In this document: positions 1-7,019 of the stretch, piece by piece | Numbering within the stretch: position 1 is the first letter of the stretch | Layout: each line of letters begins with the position of its first letter | Assembly (NCBI GenBank): GCA_009705025.1 | Contig: WLDA01000049.1 | Span: 1-7,019, forward strand | DNA length: 7,019 bases | Direction: 5' to 3' | Source of the DNA: Actinomycetota bacterium | GTDB taxonomy: Bacteria > Actinomycetota > Actinomycetes > Nanopelagicales > Nanopelagicaceae | Translations under genes and position numbers: made by a program | The notes under the pieces: generated by a model | What the model saw: only the letters and a program-made list of their open reading frames with translations | Databases searched by the model: none | Told to the model about the DNA's origin: nothing

Positions 1-260
1 CAAAGTTCGCAACCAATACATTTTTCTAAACCATCTTCATGGCGATTGAGTTGATGGCGTCCATGAAAGCGCTCTGCTGTTGGCTCTTTTACTTCTGGAT
101 ACTGAACGGTGTTGACTATCTTGTTCATCGTGATGAAGGTGACCCAGAATCCTTTGAGCTGATCGAAGAAGCCCTTTGGCCCGTTCTGTACAACCTGTGA
201 ATATTCAACATCGTTGACACTAATTTCGCGTGGTGCGATTGGTTCGATCTGATCAGGCAT
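1..260 (-). CDS. nuoI: NADH-quinone oxidoreductase subunit I (NuoI, 23 kDa-type ferredoxin), 3' end cut by window
   Basis: NuoI is the connecting-arm subunit with two 4Fe-4S clusters (N6a and N6b) that relay electrons from NuoG to NuoB. Eighty-six full codons are visible, beginning [10 protein letters not shown] and running through [15 protein letters not shown] (31-45), [19 protein letters not shown] (51-69) and [16 protein letters not shown]. Cys81 and Cys84 start the first CxxCxxC motif, and the window ends two bases (TG) into what should be the third Cys. The second cluster motif lies outside the window. The start ATG (258-260) overlaps nuoH by eight bases and has AAAGGTGG five bases upstream. 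The only later Met in the visible part is Met45, which would remove the conserved GFWVTF helix. The first 28 residues or so precede the region I recognise as conserved and look like a lineage-specific lead. Confidence 0.95.
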   Translation of the reverse strand, partial: MPDQIEPIAPREISVNDVEYSQVVQNGPKGFFDQLKGFWVTFITMNKIVNTVQYPEVKEPTAERFHGRHQLNRHEDGLEKCIGCEL

Positions 261-1497
261 GATCGCCACCTTTCTGTGACACATTGATGGAGCTGATTTG
301 TGAAGGTAATTCCGGAACAGCAAATGAAGGTTGAGCCGATGGTGTTACAGGCATATTTTTCTTCTTGTTCTTTGCATTTTCAAAGAGAATATTTATAGCC
401 ATAATAATAATTACCACACCAACGGCAAATGACACGATGACAATTCGTGACGCGCCTTGCATTGATAGAACGCGAAGTGTCGCAACGACAAGAATCCAAA
501 GAATTGAGACTGGAATCAGAACCTTCCAACCGAATTGCATGAATTGGTCGTAACGAAGTCGTGGCAATGTGCCGCGAAGCCATACGAAGATAAAGAAGAA
601 AAATAGAACTTTTAGGAAGAACCAAATCAATGTGAACCAACCACCGAGCCAAGATTCTGTAAAGCCAAGCCCTGGAAGTGCGTGATAACCACCAAGGAAT
701 AGCGTTGTAGCAAGTGCTGATACCGCGATGATGTTTACGTACTCTGCCAAGAAGAAGAGTGCGAATTTTAGTGATGAGTACTCAGTATGGAAACCGCCAA
801 CGAGTTCGCCTTCTGCTTCTGCTAAATCGAAAGGCGCACGGTTTGTTTCGCCAACCATTGAGATGCAATAAATAACAAATGAAGGGAAAAGAACTACGGC
901 ATACCACCACTTACCTTGCGCTGCGACAATGTCAGATGTTGACATGGAGCCTGAGTAAATAAAGACGGCAACAAGTGAGAGTCCCATAGCAATTTCATAA
1001 GAAATAACTTGAGCACTTGATCGCAATCCTCCAAGAAGTGGGTAGGTCGAACCTGAAGCCCAACCTGCGAGAACGATTCCGTAAACACCAACTGATGCAA
1101 TTGCTAATACATAAAGGACGCCAACTGGAATATCTGTGAGTTGCATAGCTGTCTTATGACCAAACAGGCTTACTTCACCTGTCATTGGAATAACCGCAAA
1201 GGCCATAAAACATGTTGTTGCGCTAATTATTGGGGCAAGAATGAAAACAACTTTATCTGCAGCAGCAGGGATCAGATCCTCTTTGAGTGCGAGCTTTACG
1301 CCATCGGCGAGTGCTTGAATCAGTCCGAATTTACCAACACGGTTTGGACCAACGCGTTGCTGCATACGAGCAACAATTCGACGCTCACCCCATACAGACA
1401 TAATTGTTAGAACAACGCAAACAATAAATACGAGTGCTGCTTTTACAAGAATGATCCAGCCTGGATCTGCTCCAATTAGCTCTGCTGTGGACTTCAT
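253..1497 (-). CDS. nuoH: NADH-quinone oxidoreductase subunit H (NuoH, ND1-type membrane subunit)
   Basis: NuoH is the ND1-like integral membrane subunit. It anchors the peripheral arm, forms part of the quinone chamber, and couples quinone reduction to the proton-pumping antiporter-like subunits. The protein has 414 residues. I read about nine hydrophobic segments, near residues 14-34, 83-105, 123-145, 163-182, 198-215, 243-268, 285-306, 324-345 and 350-371. Conserved cytoplasmic loops include WGERR (36-40), [10 protein letters not shown] (46-55), [12 protein letters not shown] (63-74), the acidic loop [19 protein letters not shown] (222-240), and [11 protein letters not shown] (308-318). 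The last hydrophobic segment and the 43-residue basic-then-polar tail (372-414) extend past the E. coli-type core. The start overlaps the nuoG stop as ATGA. The last eight bases overlap nuoI, and the nuoI ribosome binding site lies inside the tail codons. Confidence 0.97.
   Translation of the reverse strand: MKSTAELIGADPGWIILVKAALVFIVCVVLTIMSVWGERRIVARMQQRVGPNRVGKFGLIQALADGVKLALKEDLIPAAADKVVFILAPIISATTCFMAFAVIPMTGEVSLFGHKTAMQLTDIPVGVLYVLAIASVGVYGIVLAGWASGSTYPLLGGLRSSAQVISYEIAMGLSLVAVFIYSGSMSTSDIVAAQGKWWYAVVLFPSFVIYCISMVGETNRAPFDLAEAEGELVGGFHTEYSSLKFALFFLAEYVNIIAVSALATTLFLGGYHALPGLGFTESWLGGWFTLIWFFLKVLFFFFIFVWLRGTLPRLRYDQFMQFGWKVLIPVSILWILVVATLRVLSMQGASRIVIVSFAVGVVIIIMAINILFENAKNKKKNMPVTPSAQPSFAVPELPSQISSINVSQKGGDHA
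266..273 (-). promoter_or_regulatory. Ribosome binding site of nuoI
   Basis: AAAGGTGG on the minus strand lies five bases before the nuoI ATG and within the last codons of nuoH (encoding QKGGDHA). It decides the nuoI start at 258-260, despite the eight-base overlap with nuoH and the longer than usual N-terminus that results. Confidence 0.65.
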
Positions 1498-3845
1498 GCT
1501 TTTGCCACCTTTACTACTGCTCCGTGTGCGACACCAAGTTGTGAAAGTAATTCTGATCCACGTGAATTACGTGGCGCCCATACGGCATCGTCATGAATTT
1601 CCTCAACGAGTGCTGGCAAAGTTACAGAACCTAGTTGTGTTGAAATAGTTAGACGATCTCCATCTTTTACACCCAATGAATCTGCGCGCTTTGGTGAAAT
1701 AACAGCAACTGTGCGCCTTGAAGTTGCAGCAAGATTTTCTTCTCCTGCTTGTAATGTACCTAAATCAAGTAAGCGTCGCCAAGAAGTAATGATTGCTTGA
1801 TCTGGCAAAAGTGAAGGCGTTGCTGCAGCTGAAACATTATTCAGAGCGCTCTTTGCGCCATCCCAGCGTCCAAGTGAAGCGATCTCTTTTGCCGCAGCTG
1901 TAACAGTTGCGAGAGAAATAGTGCGACCCATTTCATCAGCAATCATTGAAAGGATTCGAAGATCGCTGCGATTGTGAGTATCGGCAACTGCTGCATCAAA
2001 TGCGCGTGGGCGACCTTCCCAGTTCAGGAATGAACCACTCTTCTCAGTTACTGCAGCAACTGGCAAAACAACATTTGCTCGCGCTGTCACGGCACTTGGT
2101 GCAATTTCAAGACTGACAACAAAAGCCTTTTCGAGTGCAGCTAATGTTTGGGCGCTTTCTGCATTATCAAGTGGATCGACTCCACCAACAACTAATGCAC
2201 CAATTGACCCACTATTTACTGCAGCAATAATTTGTGTTGCATTCAATCCATTCTCTGCTGGAAGAGATTGTGCTGACCACGCTGCTGCAATATCTACTCG
2301 GGCCGCTGCATCACTTACTGGTCGACCACCAGGTAATAGGTTTCCGATTGCGCCAGCTTCTAATGCTCCTCGTTCACCTGCGCGACGAGGAATCCATGCA
2401 ATCTTTGCACCACTTGATTGTGCAAGTGTTGCGACCGCACTTAGTAATCCAGCACTCTCTGCTGCGCGCTCTCCAACAAGAATGACTGATTTGTTAGTCA
2501 GAGTTTGTGAACTCAGGGCGTTCGCTTCAGCGCCTGGTGCAACCTTTATAAAATTACCTTTGAGTTTTTCAACTCCGATTGAAAGCTTTGTTGCAATCGC
2601 TGTCACCTTGAGTGCACGTTTACGAAATGCCTTGTTGAGGCGTAAGAAAACAATTGGGGATTCTTCTTCTGGCTCAAATGCAACTAGTAGTACTTGATCT
2701 GCAAGATCAATATCGCGATACGTAGTTGTTGAACCGACAACATGGGCTGCAAGGAATTCGCGTTCTTCATCTGATGAAAGACGAGCGCGGAAATCAATAT
2801 CGTTTGTGCCAAGTGCTAAACGTGCAAACTTTGAATAACCATATGCATCTTCATATGTTGCGCGGCCACCAACTAGGACGGCGCTCTTATTCGCCGCTAA
2901 ACCTGCAGCTGCTGCAGCGAGTGCTACTGGCCATGATGCTTCAACTAAAACTCCATCGGCATTGCGAACCATAGGAGTAGTGAGGCGATCAAGCGCTGTT
3001 ACATATTTGAATGCCCAACGACCTTTATCGCAATTCCATTCTTCATTGACGGATGCATCATCACCAGCAAGTCGACGAAGTGTTTTTCCACGACGAACAT
3101 CGGTACGCATATCGCAACCAGATGCACAGTGTTCACATGCTGATGGAGTTGAAACTAAATCGAATGGACGTGCGCGGAATCGATATGAAGCGCCAGTAAG
3201 TGCGCCTACCGGACAAATCTGAACAGCATTTCCAGAGAAATACGATTCAAATGGTTGATTCTCATAAATTCCCACTTGCTGCAATGCGCCACGTTCATTC
3301 AATGTAATAAATGGATCACTAGCAATCTGCTCTGAGAAACGAGTACAACGTGCACAAAGAACGCAGCGTTCACGATCTAGCAATACCTGGGATGAAATAT
3401 TGATTGGCTTTTGGAATGTGCGCTTTACGCCTTCAAAACGAGTTTCGCCTTGGCCCGTGCTCATTGCTTGATTCTGCAATGGACATTCGCCACCTTTATC
3501 GCACACTGGGCAATCAAGTGGGTGATTTACAAGTAGAAGCTCCATAACACCGCGTTGAGCTTTTTCTGCAACAGCTGATGTTAATTGCGTTTTTACGATC
3601 ATTCCTGGTTCAACAGGAATTGTGCATGATGCTTGTGGCTTTGGAAATGCGCGACCATTAATTTCAATATCAACTAAACATTGGCGACATGCACCAACTG
3701 GATCAAGAAGTGGGTGATCGCAAAAACGTGGAATCTGAATTCCGAGTTTTTCCGCTGCGCGAATAACAAGAGTTCCTTTTGGAACGCTAACTTCAAAGCC
3801 ATCAATGACCAGACTGATCATCTCTACTTCTTGCATCGTTGTCAT
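1494..3845 (-). CDS. nuoG: NADH-quinone oxidoreductase subunit G (NuoG, 75 kDa-type, iron-sulfur)
   Basis: NuoG is the large peripheral-arm subunit that wires electrons from NuoF towards NuoI. It has 783 residues. The N-terminal ferredoxin-like domain holds 2Fe-2S N1b ligands Cys42, Cys53, Cys56 and Cys74. The His-Cys3 cluster N5 follows with His108, Cys112, Cys115 and Cys121. The 4Fe-4S cluster N4 has Cys161, Cys164, Cys167 and Cys211. A further CxxCxxxC set (Cys237, Cys240, Cys244) with Cys272 fits the extra cluster N7, found in some bacteria and absent from mitochondria. Residues about 280-640 form a molybdopterin-oxidoreductase-type fold with the NVVLP...[12 protein letters not shown] segment (591-612). 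The last 80 residues or so resemble a dinucleotide-binding beta-barrel. In this family these domains are structural and bind no molybdenum cofactor. Met1 was chosen over Met4 and Met9 because it makes the ATGA overlap with nuoF and has AAGGAG seven bases upstream. Confidence 0.97.
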   Translation of the reverse strand: MTTMQEVEMISLVIDGFEVSVPKGTLVIRAAEKLGIQIPRFCDHPLLDPVGACRQCLVDIEINGRAFPKPQASCTIPVEPGMIVKTQLTSAVAEKAQRGVMELLLVNHPLDCPVCDKGGECPLQNQAMSTGQGETRFEGVKRTFQKPINISSQVLLDRERCVLCARCTRFSEQIASDPFITLNERGALQQVGIYENQPFESYFSGNAVQICPVGALTGASYRFRARPFDLVSTPSACEHCASGCDMRTDVRRGKTLRRLAGDDASVNEEWNCDKGRWAFKYVTALDRLTTPMVRNADGVLVEASWPVALAAAAAGLAANKSAVLVGGRATYEDAYGYSKFARLALGTNDIDFRARLSSDEEREFLAAHVVGSTTTYRDIDLADQVLLVAFEPEEESPIVFLRLNKAFRKRALKVTAIATKLSIGVEKLKGNFIKVAPGAEANALSSQTLTNKSVILVGERAAESAGLLSAVATLAQSSGAKIAWIPRRAGERGALEAGAIGNLLPGGRPVSDAAARVDIAAAWSAQSLPAENGLNATQIIAAVNSGSIGALVVGGVDPLDNAESAQTLAALEKAFVVSLEIAPSAVTARANVVLPVAAVTEKSGSFLNWEGRPRAFDAAVADTHNRSDLRILSMIADEMGRTISLATVTAAAKEIASLGRWDGAKSALNNVSAAATPSLLPDQAIITSWRRLLDLGTLQAGEENLAATSRRTVAVISPKRADSLGVKDGDRLTISTQLGSVTLPALVEEIHDDAVWAPRNSRGSELLSQLGVAHGAVVKVAKA
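1505..1512 (-). promoter_or_regulatory. Ribosome binding site of nuoH
   Basis: AAAGGTGG on the minus strand lies seven bases before the nuoH ATG, within the codons for the C-terminal KVAKA of NuoG. AGGTG matches the 3' part of the Shine-Dalgarno consensus. The same octamer precedes nuoI. Confidence 0.65.
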
Positions 3846-5122
3846 TTGCTCGCTCCTTCAAAAAGAGTCGAAGCAACTGGATCAAATGGGCAAGCGCCAA
3901 GAGTTAGGTGGGCAATATATTCTTCGCGGAAATATTTGATTGAAGAAGTAATTGGACTAGTTGCGCCATCACCGAGTGCGCAAAATGATCGTCCCATGAT
4001 GTTGTCGCAAAGGTCGAGCAACTTAGCAAGATCTGCTTCAGTTCCTTTTCCATTCTCTAAATCACGAAGAATCTGCACTAGCCACCAGGTGCCTTCACGA
4101 CATGGTGTGCACTTTCCACATGATTCGTGCTTATAAAATTCAGTCCAACGCAATACTGCTCGAACTACACATGTTGTTTCATCAAAAATTTGTAGCGCTT
4201 TAGTTCCAAGCATTGACCCTGCAGCAGATACACCTTCGTAATCAAGTGGAACATCTAAATGTTCGGCAGTGAAAAGTGGAGTTGATGAACCACCAGGTGT
4301 CCAAAACTTAAGTGAGTGACCATTACGTATTCCACCCGAGAGTTCCAAAATTTCGCGCAATGTAATTCCAAGTGGGGCTTCAAATTGTCCAGGATTTTTC
4401 ACGTGACCAGAGAGTGAATAAAGAGTGGTTCCTTTGCTCTTTTCAGTACCCATTGCTTGATACCACTCTGCGCCATTTTCAATAATTGCTGGCACAGATG
4501 CAATTGATTCAACATTGTTTACAACAGTTGGTCGTGCATATAAACCTGCAATTGCTGGAAATGGTGGGCGCAAACGTGGTTGACCGCGGAAACCTTCGAG
4601 TGAATCTAGGAGCGCAGTTTCTTCTCCACAAATATATGCACCAGCGCCTACGTGTAAAACTAATTCGATTCCGTTGCCAAGGTGTCCGGCTTTGTATGCA
4701 TCTTCGATTGCTTGATTGAGGCGACGTACAACATGTGTAACTTCACCGCGAATATAAATAAATGCATGCTTAGCGCGAATCGCATGGCTTGCAATGATGC
4801 AACCTTCAATTAGAACGTGTGGGTTTGCAAGGAGCAAAGGCGTATCTTTGCAAGTACCTGGCTCAGATTCATCTGCGTTGACAACTAGATAATGTTCTTT
4901 GTTATCACCTTGTGGGATAAATCCCCATTTCATTCCAGTTGGGAAACCTGCACCACCACGTCCGCGTAATCCGGAATCTTTTACTAATTGAATAACGGCA
5001 TCAGGATCCATCGCTAATGCTTTTTTAGAAGCTTTGTATCCGCCATTGCGAGTGTATGCCTCAATTGTGAATGAATCTTTTTCATCCCAATGTGCGGATA
5101 GAACGGGAGCAAGTTTTGTCAT
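3842..5122 (-). CDS. nuoF: NADH-quinone oxidoreductase subunit F (NuoF, 51 kDa-type, FMN and NADH binding)
   Basis: NuoF is the entry point of complex I. It binds NADH and FMN, accepts the hydride, and passes electrons to 4Fe-4S cluster N3. The protein has 426 residues, normal for the family. Motifs in order are the glycine-rich [13 protein letters not shown] (51-63), which forms the nucleotide site; [13 protein letters not shown] (81-93), the FMN-contacting loop; and [13 protein letters not shown] (159-171). A SLBB-like middle region follows, from about 230 to 310. The C-terminal cluster domain has ligands Cys335, Cys338 and Cys341 (SCGKCTPC) and Cys381 (SFCALGDGA). All elements needed for activity are present. 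The start ATG shares its A with the nuoE TAA stop, and an AGAGGG sequence at 5129-5134 lies six bases upstream of the ATG. The 3' end overlaps nuoG as ATGA. HoxF or HydB homologues look alike, but gene order indicates NuoF. Confidence 0.98.
   Translation of the reverse strand: MTKLAPVLSAHWDEKDSFTIEAYTRNGGYKASKKALAMDPDAVIQLVKDSGLRGRGGAGFPTGMKWGFIPQGDNKEHYLVVNADESEPGTCKDTPLLLANPHVLIEGCIIASHAIRAKHAFIYIRGEVTHVVRRLNQAIEDAYKAGHLGNGIELVLHVGAGAYICGEETALLDSLEGFRGQPRLRPPFPAIAGLYARPTVVNNVESIASVPAIIENGAEWYQAMGTEKSKGTTLYSLSGHVKNPGQFEAPLGITLREILELSGGIRNGHSLKFWTPGGSSTPLFTAEHLDVPLDYEGVSAAGSMLGTKALQIFDETTCVVRAVLRWTEFYKHESCGKCTPCREGTWWLVQILRDLENGKGTEADLAKLLDLCDNIMGRSFCALGDGATSPITSSIKYFREEYIAHLTLGACPFDPVASTLFEGASK
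3853..3858 (-). promoter_or_regulatory. Ribosome binding site of nuoG
   Basis: AAGGAG on the minus strand lies in the final codons of nuoF, seven bases before the nuoG ATG. It favours Met1 over the in-frame Met4 and Met9, for which no comparable purine-rich motif at good spacing was seen. Confidence 0.7.
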
Positions 5123-5748
5123 TATTTGCCCTCTTTCGAAAGTTTCAAACCAAGAAGTGTTGGAGTTCCAGCTTGTAGACCTTCATTAGCTTTTCCATCA
5201 TTGATGCCAGCGAGAACTGCTGATGCTTCTTTCCATGTACCAAGTTTGTTTGGTCCACGAGTTGGTGCAGGTGGATTTCCTGCGCGCATGCCATCGACTA
5301 AATCTTTTGCAGATTGCACAGTCTGGTTGTCGTAGAACTCCCAGTTGGCCATAACGACAGGTGCGTAATCACAGGCTGCATTACATTCGATATGTTCTAG
5401 TGAAACTTTTCCATCAGCAGTAACGCCATCATTTTCAATACCGAGGTGATCTTTGAGGCCTGCAAATATTGCATCTCCGCCCATAACGGCGCACAAAGTA
5501 TTTGTACACACACCAACGTGATAGTCACCGACTGGCTTGCGCTTGTATTGGGTGTAGAAAGTGGATACAGCGGTTACTTCTGCAGTTTCTAACTCAAGTA
5601 ATTTTGCAATTAGTTCAATACCCTCATTTGTTACATACCCATCAAGTGATTGCACGTAGTGCAACAAAGGCATGATTGCAGAACGTGAACGTGGGTAGCG
5701 CTTGATGATTGAGTCCATCGTTGCTAAATCTTTATCTGTAAATGCCAT
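5122..5748 (-). CDS. nuoE: NADH-quinone oxidoreductase subunit E (NuoE, 24 kDa-type, 2Fe-2S)
   Basis: NuoE is the thioredoxin-fold subunit that sits beside NuoF in the NADH-oxidising tip of complex I and carries the off-path 2Fe-2S cluster N1a. The protein has 208 residues. The N-terminal helical part includes RYPRSRSAIMPLL (18-30). The four cluster ligands are visible as Cys81 and Cys86 (Cx4C) and Cys122 and Cys126 (Cx3C in ECNAAC). From about residue 158 there is a Pro/Ala/Gly-rich tail of roughly 50 residues (PPAPTRG onward), longer than in the E. coli protein and, from memory, common in actinobacterial NuoE. The start ATG overlaps the nuoD stop by one base. The stop TAA overlaps the nuoF ATG by one base. 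The ligand pattern could also fit HoxE or HydA-like subunits of NAD-linked hydrogenases, but the nuoD and nuoH neighbours settle it as complex I. Confidence 0.97.
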   Translation of the reverse strand: MAFTDKDLATMDSIIKRYPRSRSAIMPLLHYVQSLDGYVTNEGIELIAKLLELETAEVTAVSTFYTQYKRKPVGDYHVGVCTNTLCAVMGGDAIFAGLKDHLGIENDGVTADGKVSLEHIECNAACDYAPVVMANWEFYDNQTVQSAKDLVDGMRAGNPPAPTRGPNKLGTWKEASAVLAGINDGKANEGLQAGTPTLLGLKLSKEGK

Positions 5749-7019
5749 TAGCGGTCAACGCCTCCCATCACAGGATCAATTGATGCAACTGCGCCAATAA
5801 TGTCGGCAACCATGCTGCCTTCACACATTGCAGAAGTTGATTGCAAATTATTGAAAGATGGTTCGCGGAAGTGAACACGGAATGGACGAGTTCCACCATC
5901 GGATACAACGTGTGCACCAAGTTCGCCACGTGGAGATTCGATTGCTGTGTAGACCTGACCAGCTGGAACGCGGAAACCTTCAGTAACTAATTTAAAGTGA
6001 TGGATTAGTGATTCCATTGAAGTGCCCATGATGTCTCGAATGTGATCAAGTGAGTTTCCAAGTCCATCGCCACCGAGTGCAAGTTGCGCTGGCCACGCAA
6101 TTTTCTTATCTGCAACCATTACTGGTGCACCTTCAAGTTTTTCAAGCTTATCTACAGCTTGTTCGATAATGCGAAGTGATTGCTCTAGTTCGTTTACACG
6201 AATCAAGAAACGTCCATACACATCGCATGTATCAGCTGTTACAACATCGAAGTTGTAATTTTCGTATCCACAATATGGTTGCATCTTGCGAAGATCCCAA
6301 GGCAAACCAGTTGAGCGAAGTACGGGACCTGTAACGCCAAGTGTTGTTGCGCCAGCAAGGTCTAAGTAGCCAATTCCTTCAGTGCGCTTCATCCAAATTG
6401 AATTACCAACAAGCAAGTTCTCGTTATCTTTGAATGAATGGCGAAGGTCTTTTACTGTTGCACGAATCTTTGCGAGTGCGCCAGCTGGTAAATCTTGTTG
6501 GACTCCCCCTGGGCGGATATATGCCATATTCATGCGAAGACCAGAGATAAGTTCGAAAATATCAAGGACTTTTTCGCGTTCGCGGAAACAGAAAATCATT
6601 GGTGAAAGTGCGCCAAGTTCTAGTGCGCCAGTACCGAGTGCAACCATATGTGAAGAGATTCGATTGAGTTCCATCATCAACACACGGATGACACTTGCGC
6701 GCTCTGGCACATCATTAGTAATTCCGAGCAACTTTTCAACGCCTAAGCAATATGCAGCCTCATTGAATAGTGGTGATAAGTAATCCATACGAGTTACGAA
6801 TGTGACACCTTGTGTCCAATTTCGATACTCGATATTTTTTTCGATACCTGTATGCAGATAACCAATTCCGCATCGAACTTCTGTAACTGTTTCGCCTTCG
6901 AGTTCGAGTACTAGGCGAAGCACTCCGTGAGTGGAAGGGTGTTGTGGTCCCATATTGACGACAACACGTTCTTCTTTTGCTTGTCCAATTTCTGTAACTA
7001 GTGAATCCCAATCTCCGCC
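5748..7019 (-). CDS. nuoD: NADH-quinone oxidoreductase subunit D (NuoD, 49 kDa-type), 5' end cut by window
   Basis: NuoD is the complex I subunit that forms most of the quinone headgroup pocket, at the cytoplasmic face of the membrane where the connecting arm meets NuoH. 423 residues are visible and the frame stays open to the window edge. The first ATG (6951-6953) is not the start. 22 in-frame codons lie upstream, beginning GGDWD and running through RVVVN into the signature [10 protein letters not shown], so the true start lies outside the window. In visible-fragment numbering, the two signature histidines are residues 27 and 31, and the tyrosine of RMDYLS is residue 80. The spacing of 49 from the second His to this Tyr matches the His/Tyr pair that binds quinone in known homologues. 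The protein ends in PVMGGVDR. No NiFe-hydrogenase cysteine pairs are seen, which excludes the related hydrogenase large subunit. The stop codon shares one base with the nuoE start (TAATG). Confidence 0.97.
   Translation of the reverse strand, partial: GGDWDSLVTEIGQAKEERVVVNMGPQHPSTHGVLRLVLELEGETVTEVRCGIGYLHTGIEKNIEYRNWTQGVTFVTRMDYLSPLFNEAAYCLGVEKLLGITNDVPERASVIRVLMMELNRISSHMVALGTGALELGALSPMIFCFREREKVLDIFELISGLRMNMAYIRPGGVQQDLPAGALAKIRATVKDLRHSFKDNENLLVGNSIWMKRTEGIGYLDLAGATTLGVTGPVLRSTGLPWDLRKMQPYCGYENYNFDVVTADTCDVYGRFLIRVNELEQSLRIIEQAVDKLEKLEGAPVMVADKKIAWPAQLALGGDGLGNSLDHIRDIMGTSMESLIHHFKLVTEGFRVPAGQVYTAIESPRGELGAHVVSDGGTRPFRVHFREPSFNNLQSTSAMCEGSMVADIIGAVASIDPVMGGVDR
5761..5766 (-). promoter_or_regulatory. 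Ribosome binding site of nuoE, long spacing
   Basis: GGGAGG on the minus strand lies inside the last codons of nuoD, 12 bases upstream of the nuoE ATG. The match to the anti-Shine-Dalgarno sequence is strong, but the spacing is longer than the usual 5-9. The TAATG stop-start at 5746-5750 suggests that ribosomes finishing nuoD may reinitiate on nuoE, so ideal spacing may matter less. That mechanism is inferred. Confidence 0.55.

Noticed and set aside
560..610. A homopolymer-rich stretch in nuoH encoding FFFFFIF, considered as a possible frameshift site
   Set aside because: The frame continues without break into [11 protein letters not shown] and a further membrane segment, so the reading is intact and Phe-rich helices are normal in this subunit.
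3681..4136. A 151-codon plus-strand open frame across the nuoF/nuoG junction, and other plus-strand frames such as 6382-6783
   Set aside because: They lie antisense to well-conserved nuo genes, encode no recognisable domain, and have the composition expected of a complement-strand shadow.
1494..5748. An NAD-linked hydrogenase or formate dehydrogenase module, since NuoE, NuoF and NuoG homologues occur there
   Set aside because: Adjacent nuoD lacks NiFe-binding cysteines, nuoH and nuoI follow in canonical order, and NuoG has no selenocysteine or catalytic cysteine site in the molybdopterin-like part.
6951..6953. ATG as the start of nuoD, giving a 401-residue protein
   Set aside because: The 22 codons upstream are open and encode a typical NuoD lead (GGDWD...RVVVN) that runs directly into the GPQHPSTHG signature, so this Met is internal and the gene continues past the window edge.
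6760..7011. A minus-strand open frame of 83 codons overlapping the 5' part of nuoD
   Set aside because: It is an out-of-frame reading of nuoD, Arg/Thr/Ser-rich with no domain, and nuoD covers the region in the conserved frame.
1..7019. Search for CRISPR repeats, tRNAs, terminator hairpins, insertion sequences or a novel accessory system
   Set aside because: Coding sequence fills the whole window with conserved complex I subunits, and I saw no direct repeat array, clover-leaf, transposase or foreign gene.

Overview
The window is an uninterrupted stretch of the respiratory complex I (NADH:quinone oxidoreductase, nuo) operon. It lies entirely on the minus strand and reads from high to low coordinates as nuoD (5' end cut), nuoE, nuoF, nuoG, nuoH, nuoI (3' end cut). 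This is the canonical bacterial D-E-F-G-H-I order. There is no non-coding stretch, because every junction between neighbouring genes is an overlap of 1, 4 or 8 bases. No RNA gene, mobile element, CRISPR array, promoter or terminator could be supported.

The proteins resemble actinobacterial complex I. NuoG has a short N-terminal lead before its ferredoxin-like domain and a '[10 protein letters not shown]' type 2Fe-2S motif. NuoE has a Pro/Ala-rich tail. NuoH carries an extra C-terminal hydrophobic segment followed by a hydrophilic tail. NuoD has a 'GGDWD' lead before the GPQHPSTHG signature. Base composition is low for an actinobacterium: two 60-base lines counted by hand gave 40 and 45 % G+C. 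That combination suggests a low-GC, genome-streamlined aquatic lineage such as the freshwater acI group (Nanopelagicales). The lineage is an inference from recall of family sequences, not from a database search.

Working together, NuoE, NuoF and NuoG form the NADH-oxidising module. FMN in NuoF takes hydride from NADH, and electrons pass through the iron-sulfur clusters of NuoF and NuoG, with a side cluster in NuoE. NuoI and NuoD belong to the connecting arm that carries electrons to quinone, and the quinone headgroup binds at NuoD next to NuoH. NuoH is the membrane subunit that links quinone chemistry to the proton-pumping subunits. Those pumping subunits (NuoL, M, N) and NuoA, B, C, J and K would be expected just outside the window. 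All cluster-ligand cysteines that can be checked are present, so the genes look intact and functional. I did not find an undescribed system here; the findings listed are modest points about gene starts, overlaps and lineage-specific extensions.
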